26,178 nucleotides of DNA, from assembly GCA_037190175.1 (NCBI GenBank), contig JBBCJM010000131.1, positions 1-26,178 on the forward strand, written 5' to 3'. The notes under the pieces are model-generated. The model was not told the DNA's origin. It searched no databases and was given only the letters and a program-made list of their open reading frames with translations. Below, piece by piece: positions 6,038-15,867 of this stretch. Numbering within the stretch: position 1 is the first letter of the stretch; each line of letters begins with the position of its first letter. The stretch comes from JBBCJM01 sp037190175 (GTDB lineage: Bacteria > Pseudomonadota > Alphaproteobacteria > Rhodobacterales > Rhodobacteraceae). Position numbers and translations under genes: made by a program.

Positions 6038-7633
6038 ATGACCGATTCGTTGGGTGCCAAGTTGTACGACCGCCCCGCTGCCGGACCCAGCCGCCGGCAT
6101 CTGCTGGCGGCTGGCGCGGCGCTCGCCGCCGCCGCGGTCCTGCCGCGGCCGGCCCTTGCCCTCGAACCGCTGGCCGAGGGCAGCGCCTTTTCCTTCGACG
6201 CCCTGACCGCGCAGATGCGGGCCCGGGCGGGCGAGCCCTGGCAGCCCCCCGCCCGGCCCGAGGGCCTGGTCGGCGACCTCGACTACGACACCTGGCGGCT
6301 GGTCCGCTTTCGCGAGGACCGCACCCGCTGGCTCGACCGGCCCGGGTTCCGCCTGCAGGCCTTCCACACCGGCTGGCTGTTCGGCGAGCCCGTGCGGCTC
6401 TTCGACGTGTCCTCGGGGCAGGTGCGCGAGATGCGTTTCGGCACCGCTGACTTCGAGTATCTGGGCGACCTGGCCGGGCGGCTGCCCCCCGATGCCGACC
6501 TGCCCGGCGTGGCGGGGTTCCGGCTGCTCTGGCCGCTGAACGCCCCCGACCGGCACGACGAGGTGGTGGCCTTCCTGGGCGCCAGCTATTTCCGCGCGCT
6601 GGGGCGGGGCAATGCCTATGGGCTCAGCGCCCGGGGGCTGGCGCTCAACACCGGCTCGGGCCAGCCCGAGGAATTCCCGCGGTTCTCGGCCTTCTATCTC
6701 GAACGTCCCGCGCCGGGGGCCGAGGAGATCGTCTTCAGCGCCGCGCTGGAGAGCGAGAGCGTGACCGGCGCCTGTCGCTTCGTGCTGCGCCCGGGCCATG
6801 CGACCGAGATCGAGGTGACCGCGCGACTGTTCTTCCGCCAGCGGGTGGACCTCGTGGGGGTGGCGCCGCTGACCTCGATGTTCCTCTACGACGACAAGAA
6901 CCGCGCGTATTTCGACGACTTCCGCCCCCGGGTGCATGACAGCGACGGGCTGATGATCCGCCGCCGCGACGGGGTGCAGCTGTGGCGGCCGCTGAACAAT
7001 CCGCCGCAGCTGGCCGAATCCTGGTTCGCCGAGCCCCTGGGCCGTTTCGGCCTGCACCAGCGCGAGCGCAGCTTCGCCGCCTATCAGGACGCCGAGGCGC
7101 GCTATGACCTGCGCCCCTCGGCCACGGTGGAGCCGCTGGGCGACTGGGGCGCGGGGGCGGTGCGGCTGATCGAGATCCCGACCGAGCTCGAGACCAACGA
7201 CAACATCGTCGCCGCCTTCGTGCCCGAGGCCGCGGCCGAGGCCGGCGAGGCGCGGGAATACGCCTGGCGCCTGTCCTGGGGCGAGGGGGGCGAGGCGACG
7301 GACCCCGACGTGGCGCAGGTGGTCGCCACCCGCGCGGGCGTGGGCGGCATCTCGGGGCTGGAGGCGCGGCCCGACACCCGCAAGTTCGTGATCGACTTCG
7401 CCGGCGGCGCGCTGCCCGAGGCCGGCGGCGACGGCATCGTGCCGGTGGTCACCGTGGCGGGGGGCGAGGTGGAGGGGCAGGTGCTGACCCCCCTGCCCGA
7501 GGGCGGCATCTGGCGGCTGGTGCTGGATGTGGCGGCCTCGCGCGGCGAGGTGGTGGAACTGACCGCGCATCTGGCCGGCGGCGGGCGGCGGCTGTCGGAA
7601 ACCTGGCTCTACCAATGGGTGAACGCGCCATGA
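6038..7633 (+). CDS. opgG: Periplasmic glucan biosynthesis protein OpgG (MdoG family)
   Basis: Periplasmic protein needed to make or branch osmoregulated periplasmic glucans, about 531 residues from the ATG at 6038. It has a twin-arginine-type signal (PSRRHLLAAGAALAAAAV, ending near ALA-LEP), as in OpgD, whereas enterobacterial OpgG uses a Sec signal. Family features include the early FSFDAL segment, LDYDTWRLVRFR, the FLGASYFRALG block, and SMFLYDDKNR followed by RPRVHDSDGL. The start is uncertain: a GTG at 6017 would add seven residues, and neither start has a good Shine-Dalgarno. The stop overlaps the opgH start (ATGA, 7630-7633), so the pair is coupled. With the Tat signal, an OpgD-like assignment is the main alternative. 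Confidence 0.93.
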   Translation: MTDSLGAKLYDRPAAGPSRRHLLAAGAALAAAAVLPRPALALEPLAEGSAFSFDALTAQMRARAGEPWQPPARPEGLVGDLDYDTWRLVRFREDRTRWLDRPGFRLQAFHTGWLFGEPVRLFDVSSGQVREMRFGTADFEYLGDLAGRLPPDADLPGVAGFRLLWPLNAPDRHDEVVAFLGASYFRALGRGNAYGLSARGLALNTGSGQPEEFPRFSAFYLERPAPGAEEIVFSAALESESVTGACRFVLRPGHATEIEVTARLFFRQRVDLVGVAPLTSMFLYDDKNRAYFDDFRPRVHDSDGLMIRRRDGVQLWRPLNNPPQLAESWFAEPLGRFGLHQRERSFAAYQDAEARYDLRPSATVEPLGDWGAGAVRLIEIPTELETNDNIVAAFVPEAAAEAGEAREYAWRLSWGEGGEATDPDVAQVVATRAGVGGISGLEARPDTRKFVIDFAGGALPEAGGDGIVPVVTVAGGEVEGQVLTPLPEGGIWRLVLDVAASRGEVVELTAHLAGGGRRLSETWLYQWVNAP

Positions 7634-9570
7634 TGGACCGCCCGCGCCCCGGCGACTTCGACCTCGACCGGCTGGTGGAGACGCTGGGCGCCCCGCCCGA
7701 GGCGCCGCTGGCCATGCCGCGGCAGGCGCTGCGGGGGCCGCGGGCGCGGGACGGGCTGCGGCCCCTGCCCTGGCCCGGGGCGGCGACGCTGGCCGCGCGC
7801 GCGGCGGCGGTGGCCTTCAGCCTGGGCGCGGGGACGGCGGCGGCGCTGCTGTTCGGGGTGATCGGGGCCGCGGATGCCGCGGGGCTGGATGCGCTGGACC
7901 TGTTGCGGCTGGCACTGGTCTTCGTCACCACCGCCTGGATCGCCTGGGGCGCGGCGCTGGCGGTCACCGGGCTGGTCGCCGGCTGGCGCGACCGGCTGCA
8001 TCGCAGCACCCGCCCGGCGGCCGAGGGCGCCGGCCGCTGCGTGATGCTGGTGCCGGTCTGCAACGAGGATCCGGTCGCCACCTTCGCCCGCATCGCGGCG
8101 ATGGAGGCGGAGCTGGCCGCCACCGAGGCCGGCCGGCGGGTGGACATCGCCATCCTGTCGGACACCCGCGACCCCGCCGCGGCCGCCGCCGAGCGCCGCT
8201 GGTTCCTGCGGCTCTTGCAGGAGCAGCGGGGCCCGGGCCGGCTGTTCTACCGCCGCCGCGCCGACAACCACGGCCGCAAGGCCGGCAATATCGAGGACTT
8301 CCTGCGCCGCTCGGGCGCGGCCTGGGACTTCGCGCTGATCCTCGACGCCGACAGCCTGATGGAGGCCGGCACCATCCTGACCCTGCTGCGCCGGATCGAG
8401 GCCGACCCGGGGCTGGGGCTGATCCAGACCCTGCCGCGGGTGATCCGGGCACGGTCGCGCTTCGGCCGGGCGATGCAGTTCGCCGCCGCGCTCCATGCCC
8501 CGGTCTTCGCCCGCGGGCTGGCGGCCTTGCAGGGCCATGCCGGGCCGTTCTGGGGCCACAACGCCATCGTCCGCATCGCCGCCTTCGCCGGGGCCTGCGG
8601 CCTGCCGCCGCTCCCGGGCCGGCCGCCCTTCGGCGGCTGCATCCTGTCGCACGACACGGTGGAGGCCGCGATGCTGGTGCGCGCCGGCTGGCGGGTGCGG
8701 CTGGACACCGATCTGGAGGGGTCGTTCGAGGAGGCGCCCGAGAACCTGATCGACCACGCCCGCCGCGACCGCCGCTGGTGCCAGGGCAACCTGCAGCACC
8801 TGGGCGTGCTGGGCGCCGCGGGGCTGGCGCCGTGGAGCCGCTTCGCCATCGCGCAGGGCATCCTCGCCTATCTGGCGCCGCTGTTCTGGCTGGCCTTCGT
8901 CGCCGCCACGCTGGTGGGCACCGCGCTGGCCCCGCCGCCGGGGCCCTGGTTCGGCCCCATGGGCCCCGTGTTCCCCATCGACGAGACGGGCAAGGCGGTG
9001 GCGCTGGCCGCCGGGGTGTTCGGCCTGCTGTTCCTGCCCCGGGTGCTGATCGCGCTGGACGCCGTGCTGTCGGGCCGGGCCGCGGGCTTCGGCGGGCCGG
9101 CGCGGCTGGCCCGCTCGACCCTGGCCGAAAGCCTGGTCTCCTCGGTGATCGCCCCGGTGCAGATGATGTTCCAGACCCGGGCCGTGGTGCAGGTGGTGGC
9201 GGGGCGCGACGGCGGCTGGCCGGCGCAGGGCCGCGAGGGCGGGCGCGTGGGCCGGGCCGAGGCGCAGGCCGCCACCGGCTTCATCGTCGCCGCGGGGGCG
9301 GTGGCGCTGGGCGCGGCCTGGATCTGGGCGCCGGCGCTGGTGGCCTGGCTCTGCCCGCTGGCGCTGCCGATGCTGGCCGCGCCCTGGCTGGTCACCTTCC
9401 TGTCGGCCGAGGACCGCGGCGGGCTGTTCCGCGTCCCGGCCGAAAGCGCCCCCTCGCCGGCGATGCGCCGCCATGCCCGGATCCTGCAGCACTGGCGCGA
9501 CCATGCCGCCCCCCGCTCCGCGGCGGCCGCGGAACCGGCCGCCCCCGCCGCCATGCCCGCCGCGGCCTGA
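7630..9570 (+). CDS. opgH: Glucan glucosyltransferase OpgH (MdoH family)
   Basis: Inner-membrane GT2 glucosyltransferase that builds the glucan backbone from UDP-glucose and passes it to the periplasm. 646 residues, shorter than E. coli OpgH (about 850), mainly because the N-terminal region is short. Visible are hydrophobic segments at about residues 55-80 and 90-117, the GT domain with VCNED (143-147), LSDTRD (176-181), DADS (239-242), LSHD (339-342) and RRDRRWCQGN (378-387), then a cluster of C-terminal hydrophobic segments. The start ATG at 7630 overlaps the opgG stop by four bases; another ATG follows immediately, and one at 7615 would add five residues. It ends 9 bases before the convergent glpR stop. 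No opgC or opgB homologue is in the window by name. Confidence 0.94.
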   Translation: MMDRPRPGDFDLDRLVETLGAPPEAPLAMPRQALRGPRARDGLRPLPWPGAATLAARAAAVAFSLGAGTAAALLFGVIGAADAAGLDALDLLRLALVFVTTAWIAWGAALAVTGLVAGWRDRLHRSTRPAAEGAGRCVMLVPVCNEDPVATFARIAAMEAELAATEAGRRVDIAILSDTRDPAAAAAERRWFLRLLQEQRGPGRLFYRRRADNHGRKAGNIEDFLRRSGAAWDFALILDADSLMEAGTILTLLRRIEADPGLGLIQTLPRVIRARSRFGRAMQFAAALHAPVFARGLAALQGHAGPFWGHNAIVRIAAFAGACGLPPLPGRPPFGGCILSHDTVEAAMLVRAGWRVRLDTDLEGSFEEAPENLIDHARRDRRWCQGNLQHLGVLGAAGLAPWSRFAIAQGILAYLAPLFWLAFVAATLVGTALAPPPGPWFGPMGPVFPIDETGKAVALAAGVFGLLFLPRVLIALDAVLSGRAAGFGGPARLARSTLAESLVSSVIAPVQMMFQTRAVVQVVAGRDGGWPAQGREGGRVGRAEAQAATGFIVAAGAVALGAAWIWAPALVAWLCPLALPMLAAPWLVTFLSAEDRGGLFRVPAESAPSPAMRRHARILQHWRDHAAPRSAAAAEPAAPAAMPAAA

Positions 9571-9579
9571 GGGGCCCGC

Positions 9580-10338
9580 TCAGGCCAGATGCACCGCCGT
9601 GCCCCATTCGGCGCAGCGGCGGGCCAGATCTTCGGGCAGGGGGCGGTCGGTGAAGACGGCGGCGATCTCGGACAGCGAGGCCAGCCGCACCGGCGCGGAA
9701 CGGCCGAGCTTCGAGTGGTCGCAGACCAGGAAGGTGCGCCGCGCCTGCCGGATGATCGCCTTCGACACCCGCACCTCGGCCAGGTCGAAGTCCAGGAGGT
9801 CCCCGTCGTGGTCCAGCGCCGAGGTGCCGATGATCGCCACGTCGACCTTGAACTGTTCGAAGAACTGGGTGGTCAGATCCCCCACCAGCCCGCCGTCCGA
9901 TCGCCTCAAAGCCCCTCCGGTCACCACCACCTCGCAGCCCGGGTTGGCGGCCAGGATATTGGCCACGTTCATGTTGTTGGTCACCACCGTGATGTTGCGG
10001 TGGTTCAGAAGCTCGCGCGCCACCGCCTCGGTCGTGGTGCCGAGGTTCAGGATCAGCGAGGCGTTCTCGGGGATCTCGGCCGCGCAGGCCCGGGCGATGG
10101 CGGCCTTGGCGTCCGCATTCATCCGCCGGCGCTGGTCGTAGCCGAGGTTGGCCACCCCCACCCGCGGCACCGCGCCGCCATGCACCCGGTCGAGATGGCC
10201 GAGGTCGGCAAGCTCGGTCAGGTCGCGGCGGATGGTCTGCAGCGTCACGTCGAACCGTTGCGCCAGATCCTCCACCACCACCCGCCCCTCGGCCCGGGCG
10301 ATCTCGAGGATCTCGCTCTGACGAAAGCTGAGGGCCAA
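9580..10338 (-). CDS. glpR: DeoR-family transcriptional repressor, GlpR
   Basis: 252 residues. An N-terminal DeoR winged helix (residues 3-57, FRQSEILEIARAEGRV through VTLQTIRRDL) is followed by the sugar-phosphate sensor domain with LNLGTTTEAVA, VVTNNMN and a VTGGALRRSDGGLVG block. GlpR represses glycerol genes and is released by glycerol-3-phosphate. Position beside divergent glpD-glpK supports this. The start is TTG at 10338: AAAGGA lies six bases upstream, and the protein then begins LALSFRQ at the family's usual N-terminus. An ATG at 10509 would add 57 residues of improbable sequence covering the promoter region of glpD. Confidence 0.92.
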   Translation of the reverse strand: MALSFRQSEILEIARAEGRVVVEDLAQRFDVTLQTIRRDLTELADLGHLDRVHGGAVPRVGVANLGYDQRRRMNADAKAAIARACAAEIPENASLILNLGTTTEAVARELLNHRNITVVTNNMNVANILAANPGCEVVVTGGALRRSDGGLVGDLTTQFFEQFKVDVAIIGTSALDHDGDLLDFDLAEVRVSKAIIRQARRTFLVCDHSKLGRSAPVRLASLSEIAAVFTDRPLPEDLARRCAEWGTAVHLA

Positions 10339-10344
10339 GGGCGT

Positions 10345-10350
10345 TCCTTT
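10345..10350 (-). promoter_or_regulatory. Shine-Dalgarno AAAGGA deciding the TTG start of glpR
   Basis: On the minus strand AAAGGA precedes the TTG at 10338 by six bases, with the same spacing and flanking bases as at the binding-protein gene (1914-1919). Confidence 0.6.
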
Positions 10351-10526
10351 CGTCGGCAAGCAGGCTGGCGGCAGTTTCCTCCAACCGCGGCGGGCGATCA
10401 AGCTCTCCGGCGGGCAGGGGCTGACGAAACCCCGCCCGCGAAGATGTTCGCTTTCCCGCGGTTTTGCGTCATAAGACCAGCCGACGATGGGCCGGCGCGC
10501 GGGAATCACCTTCGCGCCCGCGCGGC

Positions 10527-10531
10527 AGGAG
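10527..10531 (+). promoter_or_regulatory. Shine-Dalgarno AGGAG deciding the GTG start of glpD
   Basis: AGGAG stands seven bases before GTG 10539. An ATG at 10464 would add 25 Arg/Ser-rich residues before the FAD-binding fold. Confidence 0.65.
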
Positions 10532-10538
10532 CAACGGC

Positions 10539-12088
10539 GTGAGCGACCCCCAGGACCCGGCCGACCTCTTCGTGATCGGCGGCGGCATCAACGGCTGCGG
10601 CATCGCCCGGGATGCGGCCGGGCGCGGGCTGTCGGTGGTGCTGGCCGAGCAGGGCGACCTGGCGCAGGCGACCTCATCCGCCTCGACCAAGCTGTTCCAC
10701 GGGGGCCTGCGCTATCTGGAATATTTCGAATTCCGCCTGGTGCGCGAGGCGCTGGAGGAGCGCGAGACGCTGCTGGTCGCGATGCCGCATATCAGCTGGC
10801 CCATGCGCTTCGTGCTGCCCTACCACGCGGACATGCGGTTCGAGGGGGACACGCCGGCCGGGCGGCTGCTGTCCCGCGTCATGCCCTGGATGCGGGGCCG
10901 CAGGCCGGCCTGGATGATCCGGCTGGGGCTCTTCATCTACGACCGGCTGGGGGGCCGGAAGATCCTGCCGGCCACGCGAAAGCTGGACCTGACCCGTGAC
11001 CCGGCCGGGACGCCGCTGCAGCCGAAGTTTCGCCTCGCCTATGAATATTCCGACTGCTGGGTGCAGGATTCGCGGCTGGTCTCGCTGAACGCCCGGGATG
11101 CGGCAGAGCGGGGGGCGGTGATCATGACCCGCACCCGGGTGGTCTCGGCCGCGCGCGAGGGCGGGCTGTGGCGGGTGGAAACGGACGGCCCGCAAGGCCC
11201 CGCCACCCACCGCGCCCGGGCGCTGGTCAATGCCGGCGGGCCCTGGGTGATGGACGTGATCCACGACGTGGCCCATGTGCCGACCACCGAGTCGATCCGG
11301 CTGGTGCGCGGCTCGCACATCGTCACCCGCCGGCTCTTCGACCACGACCGCTGCTATTTCTTCCAGGGGACGGACGGGCGGATCATCTTCGCCATCCCCT
11401 ACGAACAGGACTTCACCCTGATCGGCACCACGGATCAGGACCATGCCGGGGCGCCCGCGGAGGCGCATTGCACCGAGGCCGAGCGCGACTATCTGCTGGC
11501 CTTCGCCAGCCAGTATTTCGCCCGGCCGCTGAGCATGGCCGATGTGGTCTGGGCCTATTCCGGGGTCCGCCCGCTCTACAACGACGGGGCGAAGTCCGCC
11601 ACCGCCGCCACCCGCGATTATGTGCTGACGCTGGAGACCAATGGCCCACCGCTGCTCAGCGTGTTCGGCGGCAAGATCACCACCTATCGCCGGCTGGCCG
11701 AGGCGGCCTTGGCCAAGCTGGCCTTCCCGCAGGCGACCGGCGCCTGGACCGCCCGCGTGCCGCTGCCCGGCGGGGATTTCCCGCATGACGGGGTGCAGCA
11801 GCAGATCGACCGGCTGATGGCGCGCCACGGCTTCCTGACCCCCGGCTGGGCCGGGCGGCTGGTCCGCACCTATGGCACCGATGCGGCGCGGATGCTGGAG
11901 GGGGCCGCCACCCCCGCCGACCTGGGCCGCGACTTCGGCGCCACCCTGACCGAGGCGGAGGTGCGCTGGCTGATGCGGCACGAATTCGCGCTGACGGCCG
12001 AGGATGTGGTCTGGCGCCGCACCCGGCTTGGCCTCAAGCTGACCCCCGATCAGGTCGCCGCGCTGGAGGCATGGATGGGAGAGACCCG

Positions 12089-12092
<4 letters not shown>
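10539..12092 (+). CDS. glpD: Glycerol-3-phosphate dehydrogenase, FAD-dependent
   Basis: 517 residues, the usual aerobic GlpD length. It oxidises glycerol-3-phosphate to dihydroxyacetone phosphate at the inner membrane and passes electrons to quinone. Seen in the sequence: N-terminal FAD-binding fold FVIGGGINGCGIARDAAGRG (residues 11-30), SSASTKLFHGGLRYLE, VNAGGPWV, the IPYEQDFTLIGTTDQDH block, YSGVRPL and SVFGGKITTYRRLAE, all typical of GlpD. Start is GTG at 10539 with AGGAG upstream. The stop overlaps the glpK start (ATGA, 12089-12092), so the two enzymes are translated together. Divergent glpR is the likely repressor. Confidence 0.97.
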
Positions 12093-13573
<1,481 letters not shown>

Positions 13574-13604
13574 CCTCCTCCCTGCGCGTAGAACATCCTT
13601 CCCC

Positions 13605-13620
13605 AAAGACGGGTCTTTTT
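13605..13620 (+). terminator. Weak rho-independent terminator after glpK
   Basis: AAAGA (13605-13609) pairs with TCTTT (13614-13618) around CGGG, and a T-run ends at 13620. The stem is short and AT-rich, so efficiency is doubtful, but the place, 30 bases after the glpK stop, fits. Confidence 0.4.
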
Positions 13621-13662
13621 GGAACAACAAATTACGACTTAGCTGCTAGATTATTCGTATGA
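13621..13662 (+). promoter_or_regulatory. AT-rich island before the serine hydrolase gene
   Basis: About 40 bases here are far more AT-rich than anything nearby (for example CAACAAATTACGACTTAG and TAGATTATTCGTAT). The hydrolase ATG is at 13688. It very likely holds that gene's promoter; TAGATT (13647-13652) is a possible -10, but no well-spaced -35 can be named. Confidence 0.4.
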
Positions 13663-13687
13663 AAGCCCTCGACCGGCGGAGGCAGCG

Positions 13688-14272
13688 ATGGTCAAGACCC
13701 TGATCGTACCCGGGCTGGACGGCTCGCCCGCGCCGCATTGGCAGCACTGGTGGGCGGCGAACGACCCCGGCGCGCTGATGGTGGAGCTGACCGACCCCGC
13801 CCGCCCCCTGCCCGCGGTCTGGGAGCTGGAACTGGCCGGCATCATCCTGCACCACCCCGGCGCGGTGCTGGTGGGCCATTCGCTGGGCGCGGTGCTGATC
13901 GCGCGGCTGATGACCCACTGGCCCCACCTGCCGGTGCGCGCGGCGCTGCTGGTGGCCCCGGCCGACCCCGCGCAGCACGACCGGATCGGCAACTTCGGCC
14001 CCTTGCCGGAAGCCCCGCTGGACATCCCTGCCACGCTGGTGGCCAGCCGCAACGACCCCTGGATGGGTTTCGACCGCGCCGCGGCGCTGGCGCGCAGCTG
14101 GGGTGCCCGGCTGCACGACATGGGCCATGCGGGGCATATCAACGTCGCCGCGGGCTTCGGCCCCTGGCCGCAGGGCCCGCGGCTGCGCGACGCGCTGGTG
14201 CGGCGCAGCGAGGCCCGCCTGCCCGCCGCCCCCTGGCGCAACCCGGCGCCCGCTGCGGCGTTGTGGACCTGA
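13688..14272 (+). CDS. Small alpha/beta serine hydrolase, RBBP9/YdeN family
   Basis: 194 residues, the normal size for RBBP9/YdeN-type hydrolases. The fold signature is clear: N-terminal TLIVPGLDGSPAPHWQHWW, nucleophile elbow GHSLG (about residues 58-62), acid in SRNDPWM, and catalytic histidine in GHAGHIN. All triad residues are present, so it should be an active esterase-like enzyme in the cytoplasm; no signal peptide is seen. The physiological substrate is unknown for the family in bacteria. GGAGG lies 5 bases before the ATG. The next gene, a 51-residue membrane peptide, begins 29 bases after the stop with its own strong ribosome site, so the genes from here to the GT-D gene could be cotranscribed. 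Confidence 0.88.
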   Translation: MVKTLIVPGLDGSPAPHWQHWWAANDPGALMVELTDPARPLPAVWELELAGIILHHPGAVLVGHSLGAVLIARLMTHWPHLPVRAALLVAPADPAQHDRIGNFGPLPEAPLDIPATLVASRNDPWMGFDRAAALARSWGARLHDMGHAGHINVAAGFGPWPQGPRLRDALVRRSEARLPAAPWRNPAPAAALWT

Positions 14273-14300
14273 TCCCCTCGAGCCGGAAAGGAGCCCTCCG

Positions 14301-14456
14301 ATGTTCACCTGCATCCACGACCCCGGCATGGCGCTGTTCCTGGCCGAGCAGCGCGACGGCGCCGCCGAGCCCGCGGAGGACCGCATCATCCTGGCCGGCA
14401 CCTGTCTGATCGCCGCCTTCGTCGCCATCGCGCTGGCCATGGGGGCGTTCGCATGA
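14301..14456 (+). CDS. Small single-span membrane protein, unknown
   Basis: 51 residues starting MFTCIHDPGMALFLAEQ. A polar, acidic stretch (residues 17-27) is followed by one strong hydrophobic segment (about 28-50, IILAGTCLIAAFVAIALAMGAF), so it is a likely single-pass inner-membrane protein with its N-terminus in the cytoplasm. AAAGGAG stands seven bases before the ATG, a very good ribosome site. The stop overlaps the start of the FAD-binding protein gene (ATGA, 14453-14456), which is strong evidence that it is translated. I do not recognise a family. Being coupled to an oxidoreductase-like gene, it may anchor or modulate that protein; this is inference only. Confidence 0.72.
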   Translation: MFTCIHDPGMALFLAEQRDGAAEPAEDRIILAGTCLIAAFVAIALAMGAFA

Positions 14457-15814
14457 CCGCCCTGCCCCCCGACCCCGCCGCGCCGCGCCGCCGCCTGCAC
14501 GTGCTGGTGGTGGGCGGCGGGGCCAGCGGGGCGATGGCGGCGGCGCATCTGTTGCGCCAGCCGGGAGGGCGGTTCCGAGTGACGCTGATCGAGCGGGCGG
14601 CGACGGCGGGCCCCGGCCTTGCCTATTCCACCGAGGACCCCGAGCATCTGCTGAACACCCGCGTCCACAACATGTCGGCCCTGGCCGACGACCCCCACCA
14701 CTTCCAGGACTGGCTGGCCCGCCAGCCCGAGGCCGAGGGGGCGACCGGCCAGTGCTTCGTCTCCCGCGCGCTCTACGGCCGGTATCTGGCCAGCCTGACC
14801 GAGGGCTGGCAGGGCCGGCTGCGGCGGGTGCGGGCCGAGTGCCTGCGGCTGGAGACCGGCCTGCGCGGGGTGGTGGCCTGGCTCGACGACCGCACCGCGC
14901 TGGTGGGCGACGTGGCGATGCTGGCCACCGGCCATGCGCTGCCGCAGGGCGACGAGGGGCTGCTGGCGAACCCCTGGGGCGCCCAGCCGCCGGTGGACCC
15001 CGGGGCCACGGTGGCGATCATCGGCACCGGGCTGACCATGGTGGACCAAGTGCTGACGCTGCTCGCCTCCGGCCATCGCGGGCCGATCCGGGCGATCTCG
15101 CGCCGTGGGCTTTTGCCCCGCCCGCATATCCCCACCCGGCCGCTGAACCTGAGCCTGGCCGACGTGCCGTTGGGCGCGCCGGTCAGCCATCTGCTGCGCT
15201 GGCTGCGCGGGCTGGCACGGCAGGCCGAGGCGCAGGGCGGCACCTGGCGCGACGCGGTGGACGGGCTGCGCCCGCATGTCCGCGCGATCTGGCGCGCCCT
15301 GCCCTTGGAGGCGCGCACCCGCTTCCTGCGTCACGGCGCGGCCTGGTGGGACGTGCACCGCCACCGGATGCCGCCCTCCTCGGCTCGGCGGCTGGGGGAA
15401 GCCATGGCCCGCGGCCAGCTGCAGATCCTGCGCGGGGCCTTCAGGGGCGCCGAGCCGGCCGGGGAGGCCCTGCGCCTGACCTGGCGCCCCCGCGGCGCCC
15501 GCGAGGACCGGCATCTGACCGCCGCCCGCATCGTGGACTGCCGCGGCATCCTGCGCGACCCGCTGCGCCATGCCTCGCCCGTGGTGGCCGATCTGGTCGC
15601 CCGCGGCCGGGCGCGGATCGACCCGCTGGGGATCGGGCTGGAGGTCGCGGGCGACAGCCGGGTGGTCGACGCCGCGGGCCGCCCCGACCCGCGGCTGATC
15701 GCCATCGGCCCGGTCGCCCGCGCCGCGTTCTGGGAGATCACCGCGGTCCCCGACATCCGGGCGCAGGTGGCGGGGCTGGCCGGGGAACTGGCGCAGGACA
15801 CCGTGCAGGCCTGA
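14453..15814 (+). CDS. FAD/NAD(P)-binding protein (YdhS/NAD_binding_9-like)
   Basis: 453 residues. A dinucleotide-binding fold VLVVGGGASGAMAAAHLL (residues 17-34) is followed by IERAATAGPGLAYSTEDPEHLLNTR, the sequence typical of FAD-NAD(P)-binding proteins of the COG4529 type. A second glycine motif, VAIIGTGLTMVDQV, appears near residue 186 and probably binds NAD(P). A C-terminal DPRLIAIGPVAR stretch closes the FAD fold. Members are thought to be flavin oxidoreductases, but substrates are mostly unknown; some act with siderophore or secondary-metabolite genes, which are not visible here. The ATG overlaps the stop of the 51-residue membrane peptide gene. The GT-D-like gene follows after 53 bases. 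Confidence 0.85.
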   Translation: MTALPPDPAAPRRRLHVLVVGGGASGAMAAAHLLRQPGGRFRVTLIERAATAGPGLAYSTEDPEHLLNTRVHNMSALADDPHHFQDWLARQPEAEGATGQCFVSRALYGRYLASLTEGWQGRLRRVRAECLRLETGLRGVVAWLDDRTALVGDVAMLATGHALPQGDEGLLANPWGAQPPVDPGATVAIIGTGLTMVDQVLTLLASGHRGPIRAISRRGLLPRPHIPTRPLNLSLADVPLGAPVSHLLRWLRGLARQAEAQGGTWRDAVDGLRPHVRAIWRALPLEARTRFLRHGAAWWDVHRHRMPPSSARRLGEAMARGQLQILRGAFRGAEPAGEALRLTWRPRGAREDRHLTAARIVDCRGILRDPLRHASPVVADLVARGRARIDPLGIGLEVAGDSRVVDAAGRPDPRLIAIGPVARAAFWEITAVPDIRAQVAGLAGELAQDTVQA

Positions 15815-15867
15815 ACCCGGCCGGCAGGCCCCTTGCAGGGCGGGCGGCCGCGCGGCAGGGTGGCCGC

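Larger units (their letters stand above)
10339..10538. promoter_or_regulatory. Divergent glpR/glpD control region
   Basis: This 200-base region must hold promoters for both glpR and glpD. A GC hairpin (CGGGCAGGGG at 10411-10420 with CCCCGCCCG around 10430-10438, one bulged A) lies in it. A less GC-rich patch at 10445-10475 contains TTCGCT and CATAAG with 17 bases between, a weak promoter candidate for glpD. The imperfect direct repeat GTTCGCTTTC / GTTTTGCGTC in that patch is where a GlpR operator could lie, but no clear palindrome is visible. Confidence 0.4.

Noticed and set aside
7609..9504. Long minus-strand open frame opposite opgH
   Set aside because: Shadow of opgH; Gln/Arg/Gly-rich without motifs.
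10445..10475. GlpR operator in the glpR-glpD gap
   Set aside because: Only an imperfect direct repeat is visible and no palindrome like known GlpR sites, so no operator feature is claimed.
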